Shown: positions 16,713-27,082, counted from the first letter of the stretch. The stretch is DNA of 64,000 nt from Onishia taeanensis (GCF_900100755.1 NZ_FNCI01000002.1:1-64000), one strand, 5' to 3'. Program-made: numbers and translations. Notes: a model not told the origin generated them from the sequence alone.

Positions 16713-18101
16713 TCAGAACGGCAGCGCGATGCTCGGCTCAATCTGCTTCAGGGCATCGCCGAAGCGTGCCTGGATGCGCTCGAGTGCTGCCTGGCTCTTG
16801 CCCTCGAAGCGCAGCACCAGCACCGGCGTGGTGTTGGAGGCGCGGCATAGACCCCAGCCATCAGGATAGTCGACACGGATGCCGTCCAGGGTCGTCTTGA
16901 CCCCGTCTTCACCGAAGTCTGCCTCCCGAGCTAGGCGCTCGACCAGGGCGAACTTGGTCTCGTCGGTGACGGTGATGTTGAGCTCCGGGGTGCCCAGGTC
17001 CTGCGGGAAGCGGGCGAAGAAGTCGTCGGCATCCTGTCCTTCGGGCTGTTTGGCCAGGATCTCGAGCAGGCGGGCGGCGCCGTAGAGGCCGTCGTCGAAG
17101 CCGTACCAGCGTTCCTGGAAGAAGATATGGCCGCTCATCTCGCCGGCGAGCTGGGCGCCGGTCTCCTTCATGCGGGCCTTGATCAGCGAGTGGCCGGTGC
17201 GCCACATCTCCGGGGTACCGCCGGCGGCCTCGATCACCTGCGCTAGGTTGCCGGTGCATTTGACGTCGAAGATCACCTTGGCGCCGGGATTGCGCTCCAG
17301 CATGTCCTCGGCGAAGGCCATCATCAGTCGGTCCGGGTAGATCAGCTCGCCGGCTGGGGTGATCACGCCCAGGCGGTCGCCGTCGCCATCGAAGGCCAGG
17401 CCGATGTCGGCGCCGGTTTCCTTGACGGTGCGAATCAGGTCGGTGAGGTTCTCGGGCTTGCCCGGGTCCGGGTGGTGGTTGGGGAAGGTGCCGTCGATCT
17501 CGGCGAACAGCGGGACGGTCTCGATGCCCAGGCGCTCGACGAGCTGGGGGCCGAGTTCGCCGGCCACGCCGTTGCCACAGTCGACCACGGCCTTGAGCCG
17601 CCGCGCCGGCGCCACGTCGCCCAGAATGCGCCCCAGGTACTGCTCGCGCACGTCGGCCTCGCGAATGCTGCCCTGGCCGCTTGTCAGGTCATCTGCGGCG
17701 ATTCGGGTGTGCAGGGCGGTGATGGCCTCGCCGGACAGGGTCTCGCCGGCGAGCACGATCTTAAGGCCGTTGTAGTCAGGCGGGTTGTGGCTGCCGGTGA
17801 CCATCACGCCGGAGTCGGTGCCGTCGAGCACGTGGGTGGCGTAGTAGAGCACCGGGGTCGGCACCATGCCGATGTCGATGACGTTCTGGCCAGCGGCGGC
17901 CAGGCCGCGCATCAGGGCAGCGGCCAGGCGCGGGCCGGAGAGGCGACCGTCGCGGGCTACCACCACGGTGGATTCGCCACGTGCGGCGGCCTCGCTGCCG
18001 ATGGCGCGACCGATCTGCTCGACGCCGGCTTCGGTAAGGGTGTCATCGACGATGCCGCGGATGTCATAAGCGCGGAAGATCGAAGCGGGTACCTGTGTCA
18101 T
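16713..18101 (-). CDS. algC: Phosphomannomutase/phosphoglucomutase
   Basis: Interconverts hexose 1- and 6-phosphates, feeding LPS, exopolysaccharide and nucleotide-sugar synthesis. The 462-residue protein matches Pseudomonas AlgC in length and has the four active-site elements in order: phosphoserine loop TGSHNPPDYNG (about 103), metal-binding DGDGDRLG (about 238), sugar-binding GEMSGHIFF (about 317) and phosphate-binding RASNTTPVLVLRFEG near the end. It sits between dut and argB as in Pseudomonas. Confidence 0.95.
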   Translation of the reverse strand: MTQVPASIFRAYDIRGIVDDTLTEAGVEQIGRAIGSEAAARGESTVVVARDGRLSGPRLAAALMRGLAAAGQNVIDIGMVPTPVLYYATHVLDGTDSGVMVTGSHNPPDYNGLKIVLAGETLSGEAITALHTRIAADDLTSGQGSIREADVREQYLGRILGDVAPARRLKAVVDCGNGVAGELGPQLVERLGIETVPLFAEIDGTFPNHHPDPGKPENLTDLIRTVKETGADIGLAFDGDGDRLGVITPAGELIYPDRLMMAFAEDMLERNPGAKVIFDVKCTGNLAQVIEAAGGTPEMWRTGHSLIKARMKETGAQLAGEMSGHIFFQERWYGFDDGLYGAARLLEILAKQPEGQDADDFFARFPQDLGTPELNITVTDETKFALVERLAREADFGEDGVKTTLDGIRVDYPDGWGLCRASNTTPVLVLRFEGKSQAALERIQARFGDALKQIEPSIALPF

Positions 18102-18172
18102 GAGGCCATTCCTTCGCTAGAGGCGTGTATGGGTAACGGGGCATCCGGGCCCCGCGTGCAGTAAGCGACTAT

Positions 18173-18670
18173 TCAGTGGCGCCCGGAGCTGCCGAAGCCG
18201 CCGGTGCCACGTTGGCCGGTGCCAACCTGACTATCGTTGGCCAGGCCAGCATCGAAGTCGTCGACGATTTCGAGTTCTGCCTGTACCACGGGGACTAGCA
18301 CGTACTGTGCCAGACGCTCGAAGGGCTCGAGCACGAAGCTTGTCTGACCGCGATTCCATACCGAGATCATCAACTCGCCCTGGTAGTCGGAGTCGATCAG
18401 CCCGACCAAGTTGCCGAGCACGATGCCGTGCTTGTGGCCGAGGCCTGAGCGGGGAAGAATCATGCCGGCGAGTGCGGGGTCGGCAATATGCACGGCAAGC
18501 CCGGTACGCACCAGTTCACAATCGCCCGGCTCCAGGGTTAGCGGGGCGTCGAGCAGGGCGCGCAGATCCATGCCGGCGCTACCGGCGGTGGCATAGTGAG
18601 GCAGATGATCGCGGACGCGCTCGTCGAGAATCTTGACGGCCAGGCGCGGGGCGGAAGGAGTCGCGGTCAT
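18173..18670 (-). CDS. dut: Deoxyuridine 5'-triphosphate nucleotidohydrolase
   Basis: Hydrolyses dUTP to dUMP and pyrophosphate, keeping uracil out of DNA. The 165-residue trimer-forming enzyme has all five motifs: [38 protein letters not shown], the central FERLAQYV and the C-terminal [11 protein letters not shown] that closes over the substrate. Its ATG overlaps the coaBC stop as ATGA. Confidence 0.97.
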   Translation of the reverse strand: MTATPSAPRLAVKILDERVRDHLPHYATAGSAGMDLRALLDAPLTLEPGDCELVRTGLAVHIADPALAGMILPRSGLGHKHGIVLGNLVGLIDSDYQGELMISVWNRGQTSFVLEPFERLAQYVLVPVVQAELEIVDDFDAGLANDSQVGTGQRGTGGFGSSGRH

Positions 18671-19998
18671 TGGGGGTCCTGTGGTGAATACGGTGTGGCG
18701 GCAAGGGGAGATGCTGTCGCATCGGCCTGTTCGAGACGCTCGAGCAGGCAGTCGAGGATCGCCGTGGCTAGGGTGGCCTTGCTCTGGGCGGGTAGGGCGC
18801 GGCGGCCGAGCGCTTGGCCGGCCTCATCGGCGCTTGGCCACAGCAGCAGGGCGGCGTTGTGGTCGGCACCGAAGCCGAGCCCGGCCAGGGAGACATCGTT
18901 GGCAACGATCATGTCGAGTCCCTTGCGGGTCAGCTTGTCGCGAGCATAGGCCTCGACATCGCGGGTCTCGGCGGCGAAACCCACCATAAAGGGGCGGAGT
19001 GCACCAGCGCGGTGCTTGGCGACCTCGGCGATGATGTCGGGATTCTTGACCAAGGTGAGCTTCAGCTCGTCACTGTTCGCGGTCTTCTTGATCTTGTGTT
19101 CGCTGACGTTGGCGGCCCGGTAGTCGGCAACGGCCGCGCAGCCGATGAAGACGTCGCTTTGCGCTGCCAGGCGATAGGCAGCCTCGGCCATCTCGTTGGC
19201 CGAGGTCACATCGAGGCGGTTAACGCCGCTGGGTGTGGCGAGGCTCACCGGGCCGCTGATCAAGTGCACGGTGGCGCCCAGTGCGGCGGCCGCCTCGGCC
19301 AGCGCATAGCCCATCTTTCCCGAGCTGTGGTTGGACAGATAGCGTACCGGGTCCAACGGCTCGCGAGTCGGGCCCGCCGTGATGGTCACCGTCAGGCCCT
19401 TGGCCGGGCGTGCTTCGTCAGGCGTGGCATCGGGCGCCATTAAGGGCGCGGCATCGGGCGCCTTGAAGAGCGCATCGACGATGGCTTCGGGTTCGAGCAT
19501 GCGCCCGGGGCCGACATCGCCGCAGGCCTGGTCACCGGCATCCGGGCCCAGCAGCCGCCAGCCATCGGCCTCGAGCTGGCGAGTGTTGCGGGCCGTGGCC
19601 GGGTGACGCCACATGGCCTGATTCATGGCGGGGGCCATGGCCTTATCGGCATCGCTGGCTAGGCACAGGGTGGTCAGGAGGTCGTCGGCATGACCGTGCA
19701 CGAGGCGCGCCATCAGGTCCGCGGTGGCCGGGGCGATCAAGATCAGCTCGGCCCAGCGGGCCAGCTCGATGTGGCCCATGCCGGCCTCTGCCTCGGGGTC
19801 GAGCAGTGAGGTGCGCACCGGCTCGCCGGTGAGGGCCTGTAGGGTCAGTGGGGTGATGAAGGCCTGGGCGCCGTCGGTCATGACCACGCGCACCTCATGG
19901 CCGGCCTTCTTCAAAAGGCGGGCCAGGTGGGCGCTCTTGTAGGCGGCGATGCCGGCGCTAATGCCCAGCAGAATGCGCTTGCCTGAGGGTGTTGCCAT
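18667..19998 (-). CDS. coaBC: Bifunctional phosphopantothenoylcysteine decarboxylase/synthetase
   Basis: Two coenzyme A steps in one 443-residue protein. The N-terminal CoaC flavoprotein domain (1 to about 190) has [26 protein letters not shown] and the Cys-containing [12 protein letters not shown]. The C-terminal CoaB domain has [32 protein letters not shown] and the KIKK segment used in CTP-dependent ligation. It begins the coaBC-dut-algC-argB operon. No clear Shine-Dalgarno is seen. Confidence 0.97.
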   Translation of the reverse strand: MATPSGKRILLGISAGIAAYKSAHLARLLKKAGHEVRVVMTDGAQAFITPLTLQALTGEPVRTSLLDPEAEAGMGHIELARWAELILIAPATADLMARLVHGHADDLLTTLCLASDADKAMAPAMNQAMWRHPATARNTRQLEADGWRLLGPDAGDQACGDVGPGRMLEPEAIVDALFKAPDAAPLMAPDATPDEARPAKGLTVTITAGPTREPLDPVRYLSNHSSGKMGYALAEAAAALGATVHLISGPVSLATPSGVNRLDVTSANEMAEAAYRLAAQSDVFIGCAAVADYRAANVSEHKIKKTANSDELKLTLVKNPDIIAEVAKHRAGALRPFMVGFAAETRDVEAYARDKLTRKGLDMIVANDVSLAGLGFGADHNAALLLWPSADEAGQALGRRALPAQSKATLATAILDCLLERLEQADATASPLAATPYSPQDPQ

Positions 19999-20398
19999 CT
20001 CAGTATCCGAGCAGTGAGCGAGGCCATTACCTTACCACTCGCAGCATTTCTTGCGTAGCGCCCGGCCTGCCCTTAAGCGTTGCCCGCGTGACGGTATCCT
20101 GTCTTCCCCTCGGCCTTTCCCTTTATCGTTTCGTCAGCCTTTGCGTTTTAGCCTATCCGTGCCATGGGTCGACTATCGTGCAGCGTTAAGTGTCTGCGTG
20201 CCGGGTGACTGGCGGGGGTTGGGCGCCTCTGTTAATACTTTCTAATACTCCTTTTTACTTGGCGGGGTCTTCCTTTTAGGCGGGGGTATGGGCGGGGCTG
20301 CTGTATGGATGGGACTCTGGACGGGAGGCCGGCTTGCCGCTTTCGGCATGGCGGGGATAAGGCGGCGATAGCGTGAACCGGACGCAGGGAGGCGTCAT
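19999..20398. other. Gap between divergent coaBC and radC
   Basis: Four hundred bases without a convincing gene. Two copies of TAATACT (20233-20239 and 20243-20249) lie exactly 10 bp apart, one helical turn. A possible radC promoter lies near the right end. Short open frames here have no family match and lack ribosome-binding sites. Confidence 0.6.
20334..20361 (+). promoter_or_regulatory. Possible radC promoter
   Basis: TTGCCG (20334-20339), 16 bp, then GATAAG (20356-20361). It is a moderate sigma-70 match, 38 bp before the radC start. Confidence 0.35.
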
Positions 20399-21073
20399 AT
20401 GGCGATTCGAGATTGGCCCGAGGGTGAGCGGCCGCGAGAGAAACTGATGAGCCTGGGGCCCGCGGCCCTGTCTGATGCGGAGCTGCTGGCGATATTTCTG
20501 CGCGTCGGCGTGAAAGGACGCTCGGCGGTGGACCTGGCGCGGGATCTGTTGTCGAGCTTTGGCGGGCTGCGTCCGCTGCTCGAGGCCGACCGAGCGCGCT
20601 TCTGTGCCGAACATGGGCTGGGTGATGCCAGCTTCGTGCAGCTTCAGGCGGTGCTCGAAATGTCGCGTCGCCACCTGGCAAGCCAGCTCACCCGAGGCGA
20701 TGCGCTGACCTCGCCTTCGCTGGTGCGGGCCTTCCTGGCCTCCAAGCTGCGCCATCTAGGTCATGAAGAGTTCGCGGTCATGTTCCTGGATAGCCAGCAT
20801 CGCGTGATTCACTTCGAGTCGCTGTTTCGCGGCACCCTCGACAGCGCGTCGGTCTACCCTCGGGAAGTGGCCCGCCGTGCCCTGGCGCTGGGCGCCGGGG
20901 CCACCATCCTGGCGCACAACCACCCGTCCGGAGTGGCCGAGCCCAGCGATGCCGACCGGCGCATCACGCAGCGCCTCAAGGCGGCGCTGGAGCTCTTCGA
21001 GATTCGGGTGCTCGACCACTTCGTGGTCGGTGACGGCGAAGTGGTGTCCTTCGCCGAGCGAGGCTGGCTGTAG
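20399..21073 (+). CDS. radC: RadC/YeeS-family JAMM-motif protein
   Basis: A 224-residue RadC-family protein. The N-terminal part has a helix-hairpin-helix-like region ([20 protein letters not shown]). The C-terminal MPN/JAMM domain has the metal site [15 protein letters not shown], with an upstream glutamate in HFESLFRGT. Despite the name, a direct role in DNA repair is unproven; the JAMM motif suggests a metal-dependent hydrolase. GGGAGG precedes the ATG. It sits before rpmB-rpmG, as in many Gammaproteobacteria. Confidence 0.94.
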   Translation: MAIRDWPEGERPREKLMSLGPAALSDAELLAIFLRVGVKGRSAVDLARDLLSSFGGLRPLLEADRARFCAEHGLGDASFVQLQAVLEMSRRHLASQLTRGDALTSPSLVRAFLASKLRHLGHEEFAVMFLDSQHRVIHFESLFRGTLDSASVYPREVARRALALGAGATILAHNHPSGVAEPSDADRRITQRLKAALELFEIRVLDHFVVGDGEVVSFAERGWL

Positions 21074-21283
21074 GCCGAATCGGCTTCTTCCCTGGGGCGT
21101 TTCGCCGAGGGGAAAGGTGCGGTATCATTCGCCGCCGAGCGTGACGGCCCCGAGTGGTCGCCGTCGCGTCCGGTCACACAGCACCTGTCTGTCGTGTAGG
21201 TGTCGTGCCAACAGAGAAGCCCGTCTTGACGTCCAGGCCAGCGCTCATGGGGGTGCAGGGGTAGGTTGTTGTGCCGTTGATGC

Positions 21284-21312
21284 TTGCCGCGCGTGCCGGC
21301 CTCTGGTATAAC
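21284..21312 (+). promoter_or_regulatory. Sigma-70 promoter for rpmB-rpmG
   Basis: TTGCCG (21284-21289), 17 bp, TATAAC (21307-21312). It leaves a leader of about 110 bases before rpmB. The remainder of the 21074-21431 gap shows no other clear element. Confidence 0.6.
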
Positions 21313-21431
21313 ATGCACCCTTTAGAATTCCCTGGGTTAAATAAGGGGGCATCGAGGCGGTGGCCAGCCGTTCGCCCTACCCGGTTTGCCCGACAGGTTT
21401 TGAACAACTCGCCAAGCGGTTGGAGGCTCCC

Positions 21432-21668
21432 ATGTCCAATGTATGTCAGGTTACCGGCAAGCGTCCGGTAACAGGTAACAACGTATCTCACTCCCAGCGC
21501 AAGACCCGTCGTCGTTTCTTGCCGAACCTGCATTCCCACCGTTTTTGGGTGGAGTCAGAGAAGCGCTTCATCAAACTGCGCCTCTCCTCCAAGGGTATGC
21601 GCATTATCGACAAGAAAGGCATCGAAGCGGTGCTGTCTGATATCCGCAAGCGCGGCGAACGCGTCTAA
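21432..21668 (+). CDS. rpmB: 50S ribosomal protein bL28
   Basis: A 78-residue large-subunit protein starting [20 protein letters not shown], the universal bL28 N-terminus, with the [15 protein letters not shown] core. ATG 21432 is preceded by GGAGG at the right distance; longer frames upstream have no family match. rpmG follows after 25 bp. Confidence 0.97.
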   Translation: MSNVCQVTGKRPVTGNNVSHSQRKTRRRFLPNLHSHRFWVESEKRFIKLRLSSKGMRIIDKKGIEAVLSDIRKRGERV

Positions 21669-21693
21669 GCAGCCTTCTAGGGAGAACTGAGTC

Positions 21694-21849
21694 ATGCGCG
21701 ATAAGATTCGTATGGTGTCCAGCGCCGGTACCGGCCACTTCTACACCACCGATAAGAACAAGCGGAACACCCCGGACAAACTGGAAATGAAAAAGTTTGA
21801 TCCGACGATCCGCAAGCACGTGATGTACAAGGAAGCCAAGATCAAGTAA
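21694..21849 (+). CDS. rpmG: 50S ribosomal protein bL33
   Basis: A 51-residue protein, [20 protein letters not shown], ending [10 protein letters not shown]. This is the cysteine-free form of bL33, lacking the CxxC zinc pair found in other versions, as in E. coli. GGGAGAA precedes the ATG. It is co-transcribed with rpmB and followed at once by a terminator. Confidence 0.97.
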   Translation: MRDKIRMVSSAGTGHFYTTDKNKRNTPDKLEMKKFDPTIRKHVMYKEAKIK

Positions 21850-21888
21850 ATCTTGATGGCTCCTGCCGCAGGCGCAAGCCTGTCGCCT

Positions 21889-21912
21889 AAACCCGGTTAG
21901 CGCCGGGTTTTT
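21889..21912 (+). terminator. Terminator after rpmG
   Basis: AAACCCGG and CCGGGTTT form an 8-bp stem with a 6-base loop, ending in a run of five T residues. Confidence 0.85.
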
Positions 21913-21970
21913 GCGTCTCTGGACGCTCACACTTCGCCCTACGCCTATCGCTTCACGGACCCGTTGTGCC

Positions 21971-22825
21971 ATGCCCGAACTTCCCGAAGTCGAGACCACG
22001 CGCCGCGGCATTGCGCCTCATCTGGAGGGGCGTGAGATCCATGAGGTGATCGTGCGTAACCGTCGCCTGCGCCTGCCGGTGCCGGAAGGGCTCGAAAACG
22101 CGCTGGTAGGCTCGCGGATAGGCCCGCTTTCGCGTCGTGCCAAATACCTGATCCTACCCATCGAGACGCCGGCAGGCGATGCGGTGCCTGCCGAGGTGGC
22201 GGTTGGGCCGGCGTTGCTCTGGCATCTGGGCATGTCCGGTAGCCTGCGCATTGCCCGCCTTGGCGACCCGCCGAAGAAGCATGATCATGTCGACCTGGTG
22301 ATGGAGAATGGCGCTATTCTGCGCTATCACGACCCGCGTCGATTTGGCTTCCTCGACTGGCTTCAGGAGGATGTCGCAAGTGACCGGCGTCTCGTTCGGC
22401 TAGGCCCCGAGCCGCTGTCGCCGGCCTTCGATGACGAGCGGTTGTTCCAGTGCTCGCGCAAGCGGCGCCTGGCCGTGAAGCCTTTCCTGATGGATAACGC
22501 CGTGGTGGTCGGTGTGGGCAATATTTATGCCGCCGAGGCGCTGTTCCTTGCCGGCATCGACCCGCGCCGCGCCGCCGGCCAGATTTCCCGCGAGCGCTAC
22601 GTGCGGCTTACCGCCGCCATCCGCGAGGTGCTGTCGGCGGCCATTACCCAGGGCGGCACGACCCTGCGCGACTTCGTCAGCGGTACCGGGGAGCCGGGTT
22701 ACTTCGCCCAGCGCCTCAACGTCTACGGTCGTGATGGTGAGCCGTGCCGGCGCTGTGGCAGGGAGTTGCGCTTAGTGACCCTTGGCCAGCGTGCCAGTGT
22801 CTTTTGCCCCACCTGCCAGACTTGA
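21971..22825 (+). CDS. mutM: Formamidopyrimidine-DNA glycosylase
   Basis: Removes 8-oxoguanine and formamidopyrimidines and nicks the abasic site. The 284-residue protein begins [14 protein letters not shown]; the proline at position 2, exposed once Met is removed, is the nucleophile, which fixes the start at 21971. The helix-two-turns-helix region includes [18 protein letters not shown]. The C-terminal zinc finger is [11 protein letters not shown] and CPTC. It lies 121 bp after rpmG, the usual rpmB-rpmG-mutM order. Confidence 0.97.
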   Translation: MPELPEVETTRRGIAPHLEGREIHEVIVRNRRLRLPVPEGLENALVGSRIGPLSRRAKYLILPIETPAGDAVPAEVAVGPALLWHLGMSGSLRIARLGDPPKKHDHVDLVMENGAILRYHDPRRFGFLDWLQEDVASDRRLVRLGPEPLSPAFDDERLFQCSRKRRLAVKPFLMDNAVVVGVGNIYAAEALFLAGIDPRRAAGQISRERYVRLTAAIREVLSAAITQGGTTLRDFVSGTGEPGYFAQRLNVYGRDGEPCRRCGRELRLVTLGQRASVFCPTCQT

Positions 22826-22912
22826 TTCGATTCACCCTTGGGCCCGCGCGTTGCCGGGCTCGTCAGGGTAGACTGTCCTTACTTTCCTGTTGTCTGTTTG
22901 ACGGAGACCTCC

Positions 22913-24103
22913 GTGACCGAACGCCTGCGCCTGAAGAAGAACGCCGACCGCCGCCTGAAAGCGGGTCATTTGTGGCTGTACTCCAACGAGATCGACACCG
23001 ACGCGACGCCGCTCAAGACCTTTGAGCCGGGTGCTCAGGCGGTGGTCGAGGCCAGCAATGGCCGCGCCATGGCGGTCGCTTACGTCAACCCGCATTCGCT
23101 GATCTGTGCCCGAGTGGTGTCCCGGGACCCGGAAATGCGCCTCGACCGCTCGCTGTTGGTGCATCGCTTCAAGCAGGCCCTGGGCCTGCGCCAGCGACTC
23201 TTCGCCAAGCCCTTCTACCGGCTGGTGCATGGCGAGGGTGACCTGCTGCCCGGTCTGATCGTCGACCGCTTCGACGACGTACTGGTGGTCCAGCTCAACA
23301 CCCTAGGCATGGAGCGCATGGCCGAGCAGGTGATCGATGCCCTGGACAAGGTGCTGTCGCCGCGCGCCATCGTCTTCAAGAATGATTCCTCCGGGCGCCG
23401 TCAGGAGCAGCTCGACCGCCAGGTCGAAGTGGTCAAGGGCGAGCTGCCCGAGGAAGTACTGCTCGAGGAAAACGGCGTGCGGTTCGTCGCTCGGGTGCTC
23501 GACGGCCAGAAGACCGGCTGGTTCTATGATCACCGCGACAACCGTGCCTGGCTCAACAAGCTGGTGGCCGGCAAGCGCGTGCTGGACGTGTTCAGCTACG
23601 TGGGTGGCTGGGGCGTGCAGGCGGCGGCCCACGGAGCCAGCGAGGTGCTGTGCGTGGATGCCTCCAGTGATGCCCTCGAGCACGTGGCCGCGAACGCCGC
23701 CCTCAATGGCCTCACCGATCAGGTGGCCATCGGCGAGGGGGATGCCTTCGAGGCCATGGCGGCGCTCAAGGCCGATGGCGAGCAGTTCGATGTGGTGATC
23801 CTCGACCCGCCGGCCTTCATCAAGAAGCGTAAAGACATTCCCAGCGGCGAGCGGGCCTACTCGCGGCTCAACCGTGAGGCCATGCGTCTACTGGGCCGTG
23901 ACGGTTTGCTGATGAGCGCTTCCTGCTCGATGCACCTGGCGCCGGAGCGCCTCGTCGAGTGCGTGCGCGGTGCGGTGCGCCACCAGGACCGCCATGGCCA
24001 GGTGATCTATCAGGGGCATCAGGGCAGCGATCATCCGGTGCATCCGTCGATTCCCGAGACTAACTACCTGAAGGCGCTCGGCGTGAGGGTCTTCCGCGAC
24101 TGA
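22913..24103 (+). CDS. rlmI: 23S rRNA (cytosine-1962-C5)-methyltransferase
   Basis: A 396-residue SAM-dependent methyltransferase, exactly the E. coli RlmI length when started at GTG 22913 (GGAG upstream). An N-terminal PUA domain (LKKNADRRLKAGHLWLYSNE) is followed by a central domain and a Rossmann-fold methylase with VLDVFSYVGGWGVQAAA, the SAM-binding loop, and ILDPPAFIKKRKD. The cysteine in SASCSMHL is placed like the catalytic one of this family. Its stop overlaps the next ATG as TGATG. Confidence 0.93.
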   Translation: MTERLRLKKNADRRLKAGHLWLYSNEIDTDATPLKTFEPGAQAVVEASNGRAMAVAYVNPHSLICARVVSRDPEMRLDRSLLVHRFKQALGLRQRLFAKPFYRLVHGEGDLLPGLIVDRFDDVLVVQLNTLGMERMAEQVIDALDKVLSPRAIVFKNDSSGRRQEQLDRQVEVVKGELPEEVLLEENGVRFVARVLDGQKTGWFYDHRDNRAWLNKLVAGKRVLDVFSYVGGWGVQAAAHGASEVLCVDASSDALEHVAANAALNGLTDQVAIGEGDAFEAMAALKADGEQFDVVILDPPAFIKKRKDIPSGERAYSRLNREAMRLLGRDGLLMSASCSMHLAPERLVECVRGAVRHQDRHGQVIYQGHQGSDHPVHPSIPETNYLKALGVRVFRD

Positions 24104-24423
24104 TGAGTGGCTGGGTACGAGTCTTTGCCCACCCCAATGCGCTGCTGGTCAGCCATGTGCACAACGTGCTGGAAAGCGCCGGGGTGCCGACCGAGCTGAG
24201 AAACCTGACCCTCGGTGGTGGGGCAGGGGAGTTACCGCTGGGTGAGTGTGAGCCCGAGGTGTGGGTGGCGCCGCATAATGCTGCCCGCGCCGGGGTGCTG
24301 GTACGCGAGGCCCTCGAAGGGCCGGCAGAACGCCGCTCTGCCTGGCGCTGTCCGAGCTGCGCTGAGCGCCTCGAGGGCGTCTTCGAGACCTGCTGGTCCT
24401 GCGGTGCGCATCGTCGCGATTGA
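24103..24423 (+). CDS. DUF2007-type protein with C-terminal zinc ribbon
   Basis: A 106-residue protein. Residues 1-75 resemble DUF2007 (putative signal-transducing domain): VRVFAHPNALLVSHVHNVLE, ESAGVPTELRN and VWVAPHNAARAGVLVREAL. The tail holds two CxxC pairs, CPSCAERL and CWSCG, which form a zinc-ribbon. The function is unknown. Its start overlaps the rlmI stop by one base (TGATG), so it is translationally coupled to the rRNA methyltransferase. The domain call is by pattern. Confidence 0.75.
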   Translation: MSGWVRVFAHPNALLVSHVHNVLESAGVPTELRNLTLGGGAGELPLGECEPEVWVAPHNAARAGVLVREALEGPAERRSAWRCPSCAERLEGVFETCWSCGAHRRD

Positions 24424-24473
24424 ACCGCCAGCGGGGCCGGCTCTGTGAGAGGCGTCCAGAAATATTTGTTTTT

Positions 24474-24517
24474 AACGCCCGGCTGACAACGGCTTTCGTT
24501 GTCAGTCGGGCGTTTTT
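24474..24517 (+). terminator. Strong terminator after the rlmI unit
   Basis: AACGCCCGGCTGACAACG pairs with CGTTGTCAGTCGGGCGTT, one mismatch only, followed by TTTTTC. It insulates rlmI from ald. Confidence 0.92.
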
Positions 24518-24649
24518 CTTTGGGATCTTTCTAAAGTTTTGCTTGGCCTTGGGGAGTCTTGTGCCGCTGTGCTGTACTGATACGACGTGCAGGGTCCGTC
24601 GTGACCCGTCTTGCGCCTCGGGCGCGCCCGTTACTCCTTAGGAGGTGCC

Positions 24650-25765
24650 ATGAAGATCGCTGTGCCGAAGGAAATCAAGAATCATGAATACCGCGTGGCA
24701 CTGACGCCGTCGGGTGTGCGCGAGCTGACCGGACGCGGCCACCAGGTGGTGGTGCAGGCAGGCGCAGGCGAAGGTGCCGGCTTCCCGGATGCTGATTACG
24801 AGGCGGCCGGTGCGACCCTCGAGGCCAATCTGGCGACGCTCTGGCAGAACGCCGAGCTGATCATCAAGGTCAAGGAGCCTCAGCCGGAAGAGGTCGAGCG
24901 GCTGTCGCCCGACCAGATCCTCTTCACCTACTTGCACCTGGCCGCCGAGGAGTCGCTGACTCAAGGACTGATCAACAGCGGTGCGACTTGCATCGCCTAC
25001 GAGACCATCACCGGGGCCGGCGGTGGCCTGCCGCTGCTGGCGCCGATGAGCGCGGTGGCCGGTCGCATGGCGGTGCAGGCCGGTGCGCACAGTCTGGAGA
25101 AGGCTCAGGGCGGTGCCGGCATTCTGCTGCCGGGGGTGCCTGGCGTTGCGCCGGCCAAGGTGACGGTGATCGGGGGTGGCGTGGTCGGTGAGAATGCGGC
25201 GCGCATGGCGCTGGGCCTGGGCGCCGAGGTGACCATCCTCGACAAGTCCCTGGCGCGTCTCGAGGCGCTCGATCACCGTTACCAGGGGCGTATCAAGGCC
25301 GTCTATTCGACCGCCGATACCCTGGACGAGGCGGTGCGCGAGTCCGACCTGATCATCGGTGCCGTACTGGTACCGGGAGCCGCCGCGCCCAAGTTGATCT
25401 CGCGTGCCCAGCTTGCCGAAATGAAGCCTGGCAGCGTGCTGGTGGACGTGGCGATCGACCAGGGCGGGTGCTTCGAGACCAGCCATGCCACCACCCATGC
25501 CGCGCCGACCTATGCGGTCGACGGCGTGGTGCACTATTGCGTGGCTAACATGCCTGGCGCCGTGGCCCGCACCTCGACCCAGGCGCTGACCAATGCCACC
25601 TTGCCGTTCGTGATGGCGCTGGCCGACAAGGGCTGGAAGCAGGCGCTGGCCGACGATCCGCACTTCCTGGCCGGGCTCAATGTTCACGCCGGTCAGGTGA
25701 CCTATCCGGCGGTGGCCAAGGCCTTTGGCCTGGAAAGCGTCGAGGCGGCGACGCTTCTGAGCTAA
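24650..25765 (+). CDS. ald: Alanine dehydrogenase
   Basis: Converts L-alanine to pyruvate and ammonia with NAD, or the reverse. The 371-residue protein starts [26 protein letters not shown] lies directly upstream, fixing ATG 24650. The N-terminal half has [10 protein letters not shown] with the catalytic lysine region, and the NAD-binding Rossmann motif is [20 protein letters not shown] (about 172-191). ATYAVDGV-type and [11 protein letters not shown] segments near the C-terminus are family hallmarks. It has its own transcript. Confidence 0.96.
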   Translation: MKIAVPKEIKNHEYRVALTPSGVRELTGRGHQVVVQAGAGEGAGFPDADYEAAGATLEANLATLWQNAELIIKVKEPQPEEVERLSPDQILFTYLHLAAEESLTQGLINSGATCIAYETITGAGGGLPLLAPMSAVAGRMAVQAGAHSLEKAQGGAGILLPGVPGVAPAKVTVIGGGVVGENAARMALGLGAEVTILDKSLARLEALDHRYQGRIKAVYSTADTLDEAVRESDLIIGAVLVPGAAAPKLISRAQLAEMKPGSVLVDVAIDQGGCFETSHATTHAAPTYAVDGVVHYCVANMPGAVARTSTQALTNATLPFVMALADKGWKQALADDPHFLAGLNVHAGQVTYPAVAKAFGLESVEAATLLS

Positions 25766-25808
25766 GGCCAGCCCTCGCGTGCAGCGCAGCGAGGGAGGCA
25801 ATCGTACA

Positions 25809-25869
25809 GGGCGGCCCGTTGGCATGGCGCTTCGATGGCGGTCACCGGGCCGTCCCCAGCGGGCCGTCC
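25809..25869 (+). repeat. Repeats with alternative pairing between ald and trpS
   Basis: CGGGCCGTCC occurs twice (25846-25855 and 25860-25869). An upstream GGGCGGCCCG (25809-25818) can pair with either copy, with one G-T wobble. It may act as the ald terminator, but no T-run follows. Confidence 0.5.
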
Positions 25870-25941
25870 TGTTAGCCTTGATCGGGGCGGCGCGGTAGAC
25901 TGGGGCCACTTGCCATTTACTCAGTGGACCCGTCCGAATTC

Positions 25942-26955
25942 ATGAACAAGACACGCGTTCTCACCGGCATTACCACCACCGGTACGCCTCACCTCGGTAA
26001 CTACGTCGGGGCCATCAAACCGGCCATTGCCGCAAGCCAGGACCCCAACGTCCAGTCCTTCTACTTCCTTGCCGACCTGCATGCCCTGATCAAGTGTCAG
26101 GATCCCAAGCGTGTGCAGGAGTCGCGGCTGGAAATCGCGGCCACTTGGTTGGCGCTGGGGCTCGATACCGATAACGCCATCTTCTACCGCCAGTCGGATA
26201 TCCCCGAGATCCCCGAGTTGACCTGGATGCTGTCCTGCGTCTGCGCCAAGGGGCTGATGAACCGGGCGCACGCCTATAAGGCGGCGGTGGCCGATAACGA
26301 GACTGCCGGGTCACCGGACCCGGACAAGGGCATCACCATGGGGCTGTTCGGCTATCCGGTGCTGATGGCCGCCGACATCCTGATGTTCAACGCCCACAAG
26401 GTCCCGGTCGGTCGCGACCAGATTCAGCATATCGAGATGGCCCGCGATATCGGTGGCCGCTTCAACCACCTCTACAAGGGCCAGTTCTTTACTCAGCCCG
26501 AGGCGGTGGTCGACGACAAGGTGGAAGTGTTGAACGGTCTCGACGGGCGTAAAATGTCCAAGAGCTATAACAACACCATTCCGCTGTTCGTTTCCGAGAA
26601 GAAGCTCCAGAAGCTGGTACGCAAGATCAAGACCAACTCGCTGGAACCCGGCGAACCCAAGGATCCGGACACCTGCACGCTGTTCCAGATCTATTCGGCC
26701 TTCGCGAGCGCCGAGGATACCGCCGACCTGCGCCGTGAGTACGAGAACGGCATCGGCTGGGGCGTGGCCAAAGACCGGGTCTTTGAGTACCTGAATGCCC
26801 ATCTGCGCGAACCTCGTGAGCGCTACCAGGCGCTGATGGAGGACCCGGGGCACATCGAGCAGGTGTTGGCCAAGGGTGCCGAGCGGGCGCGGGCCGAAGC
26901 GGCCCCTTTCATGGATCGCCTGCGTGAGGCGGCAGGCCTCGGCCGCTTCGTCTGA
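25942..26955 (+). CDS. trpS: Tryptophanyl-tRNA synthetase
   Basis: Class I synthetase that charges tRNA-Trp. The 337-residue protein starts [25 protein letters not shown] is the HIGH-type ATP motif and [10 protein letters not shown] the KMSKS loop (about 208). ATG 25942 is favoured over an upstream GTG (25924) because the protein then matches family N-termini. [15 protein letters not shown] is the usual tryptophan-adenylate region. It is followed by the malic enzyme gene. Confidence 0.96.
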   Translation: MNKTRVLTGITTTGTPHLGNYVGAIKPAIAASQDPNVQSFYFLADLHALIKCQDPKRVQESRLEIAATWLALGLDTDNAIFYRQSDIPEIPELTWMLSCVCAKGLMNRAHAYKAAVADNETAGSPDPDKGITMGLFGYPVLMAADILMFNAHKVPVGRDQIQHIEMARDIGGRFNHLYKGQFFTQPEAVVDDKVEVLNGLDGRKMSKSYNNTIPLFVSEKKLQKLVRKIKTNSLEPGEPKDPDTCTLFQIYSAFASAEDTADLRREYENGIGWGVAKDRVFEYLNAHLREPRERYQALMEDPGHIEQVLAKGAERARAEAAPFMDRLREAAGLGRFV

Positions 26956-27082
26956 ACGCAAGCCGTTGGCACTTTCCGCCATCCCGTACCGGCCGAGTGC
27001 CGGGATCGGTCGTGGTGGTTCGTGCCAAGCTCCCAATCATCGGGCGGCGATGCTCGCCCACTGCCAGTCAAAGGATGAGACG

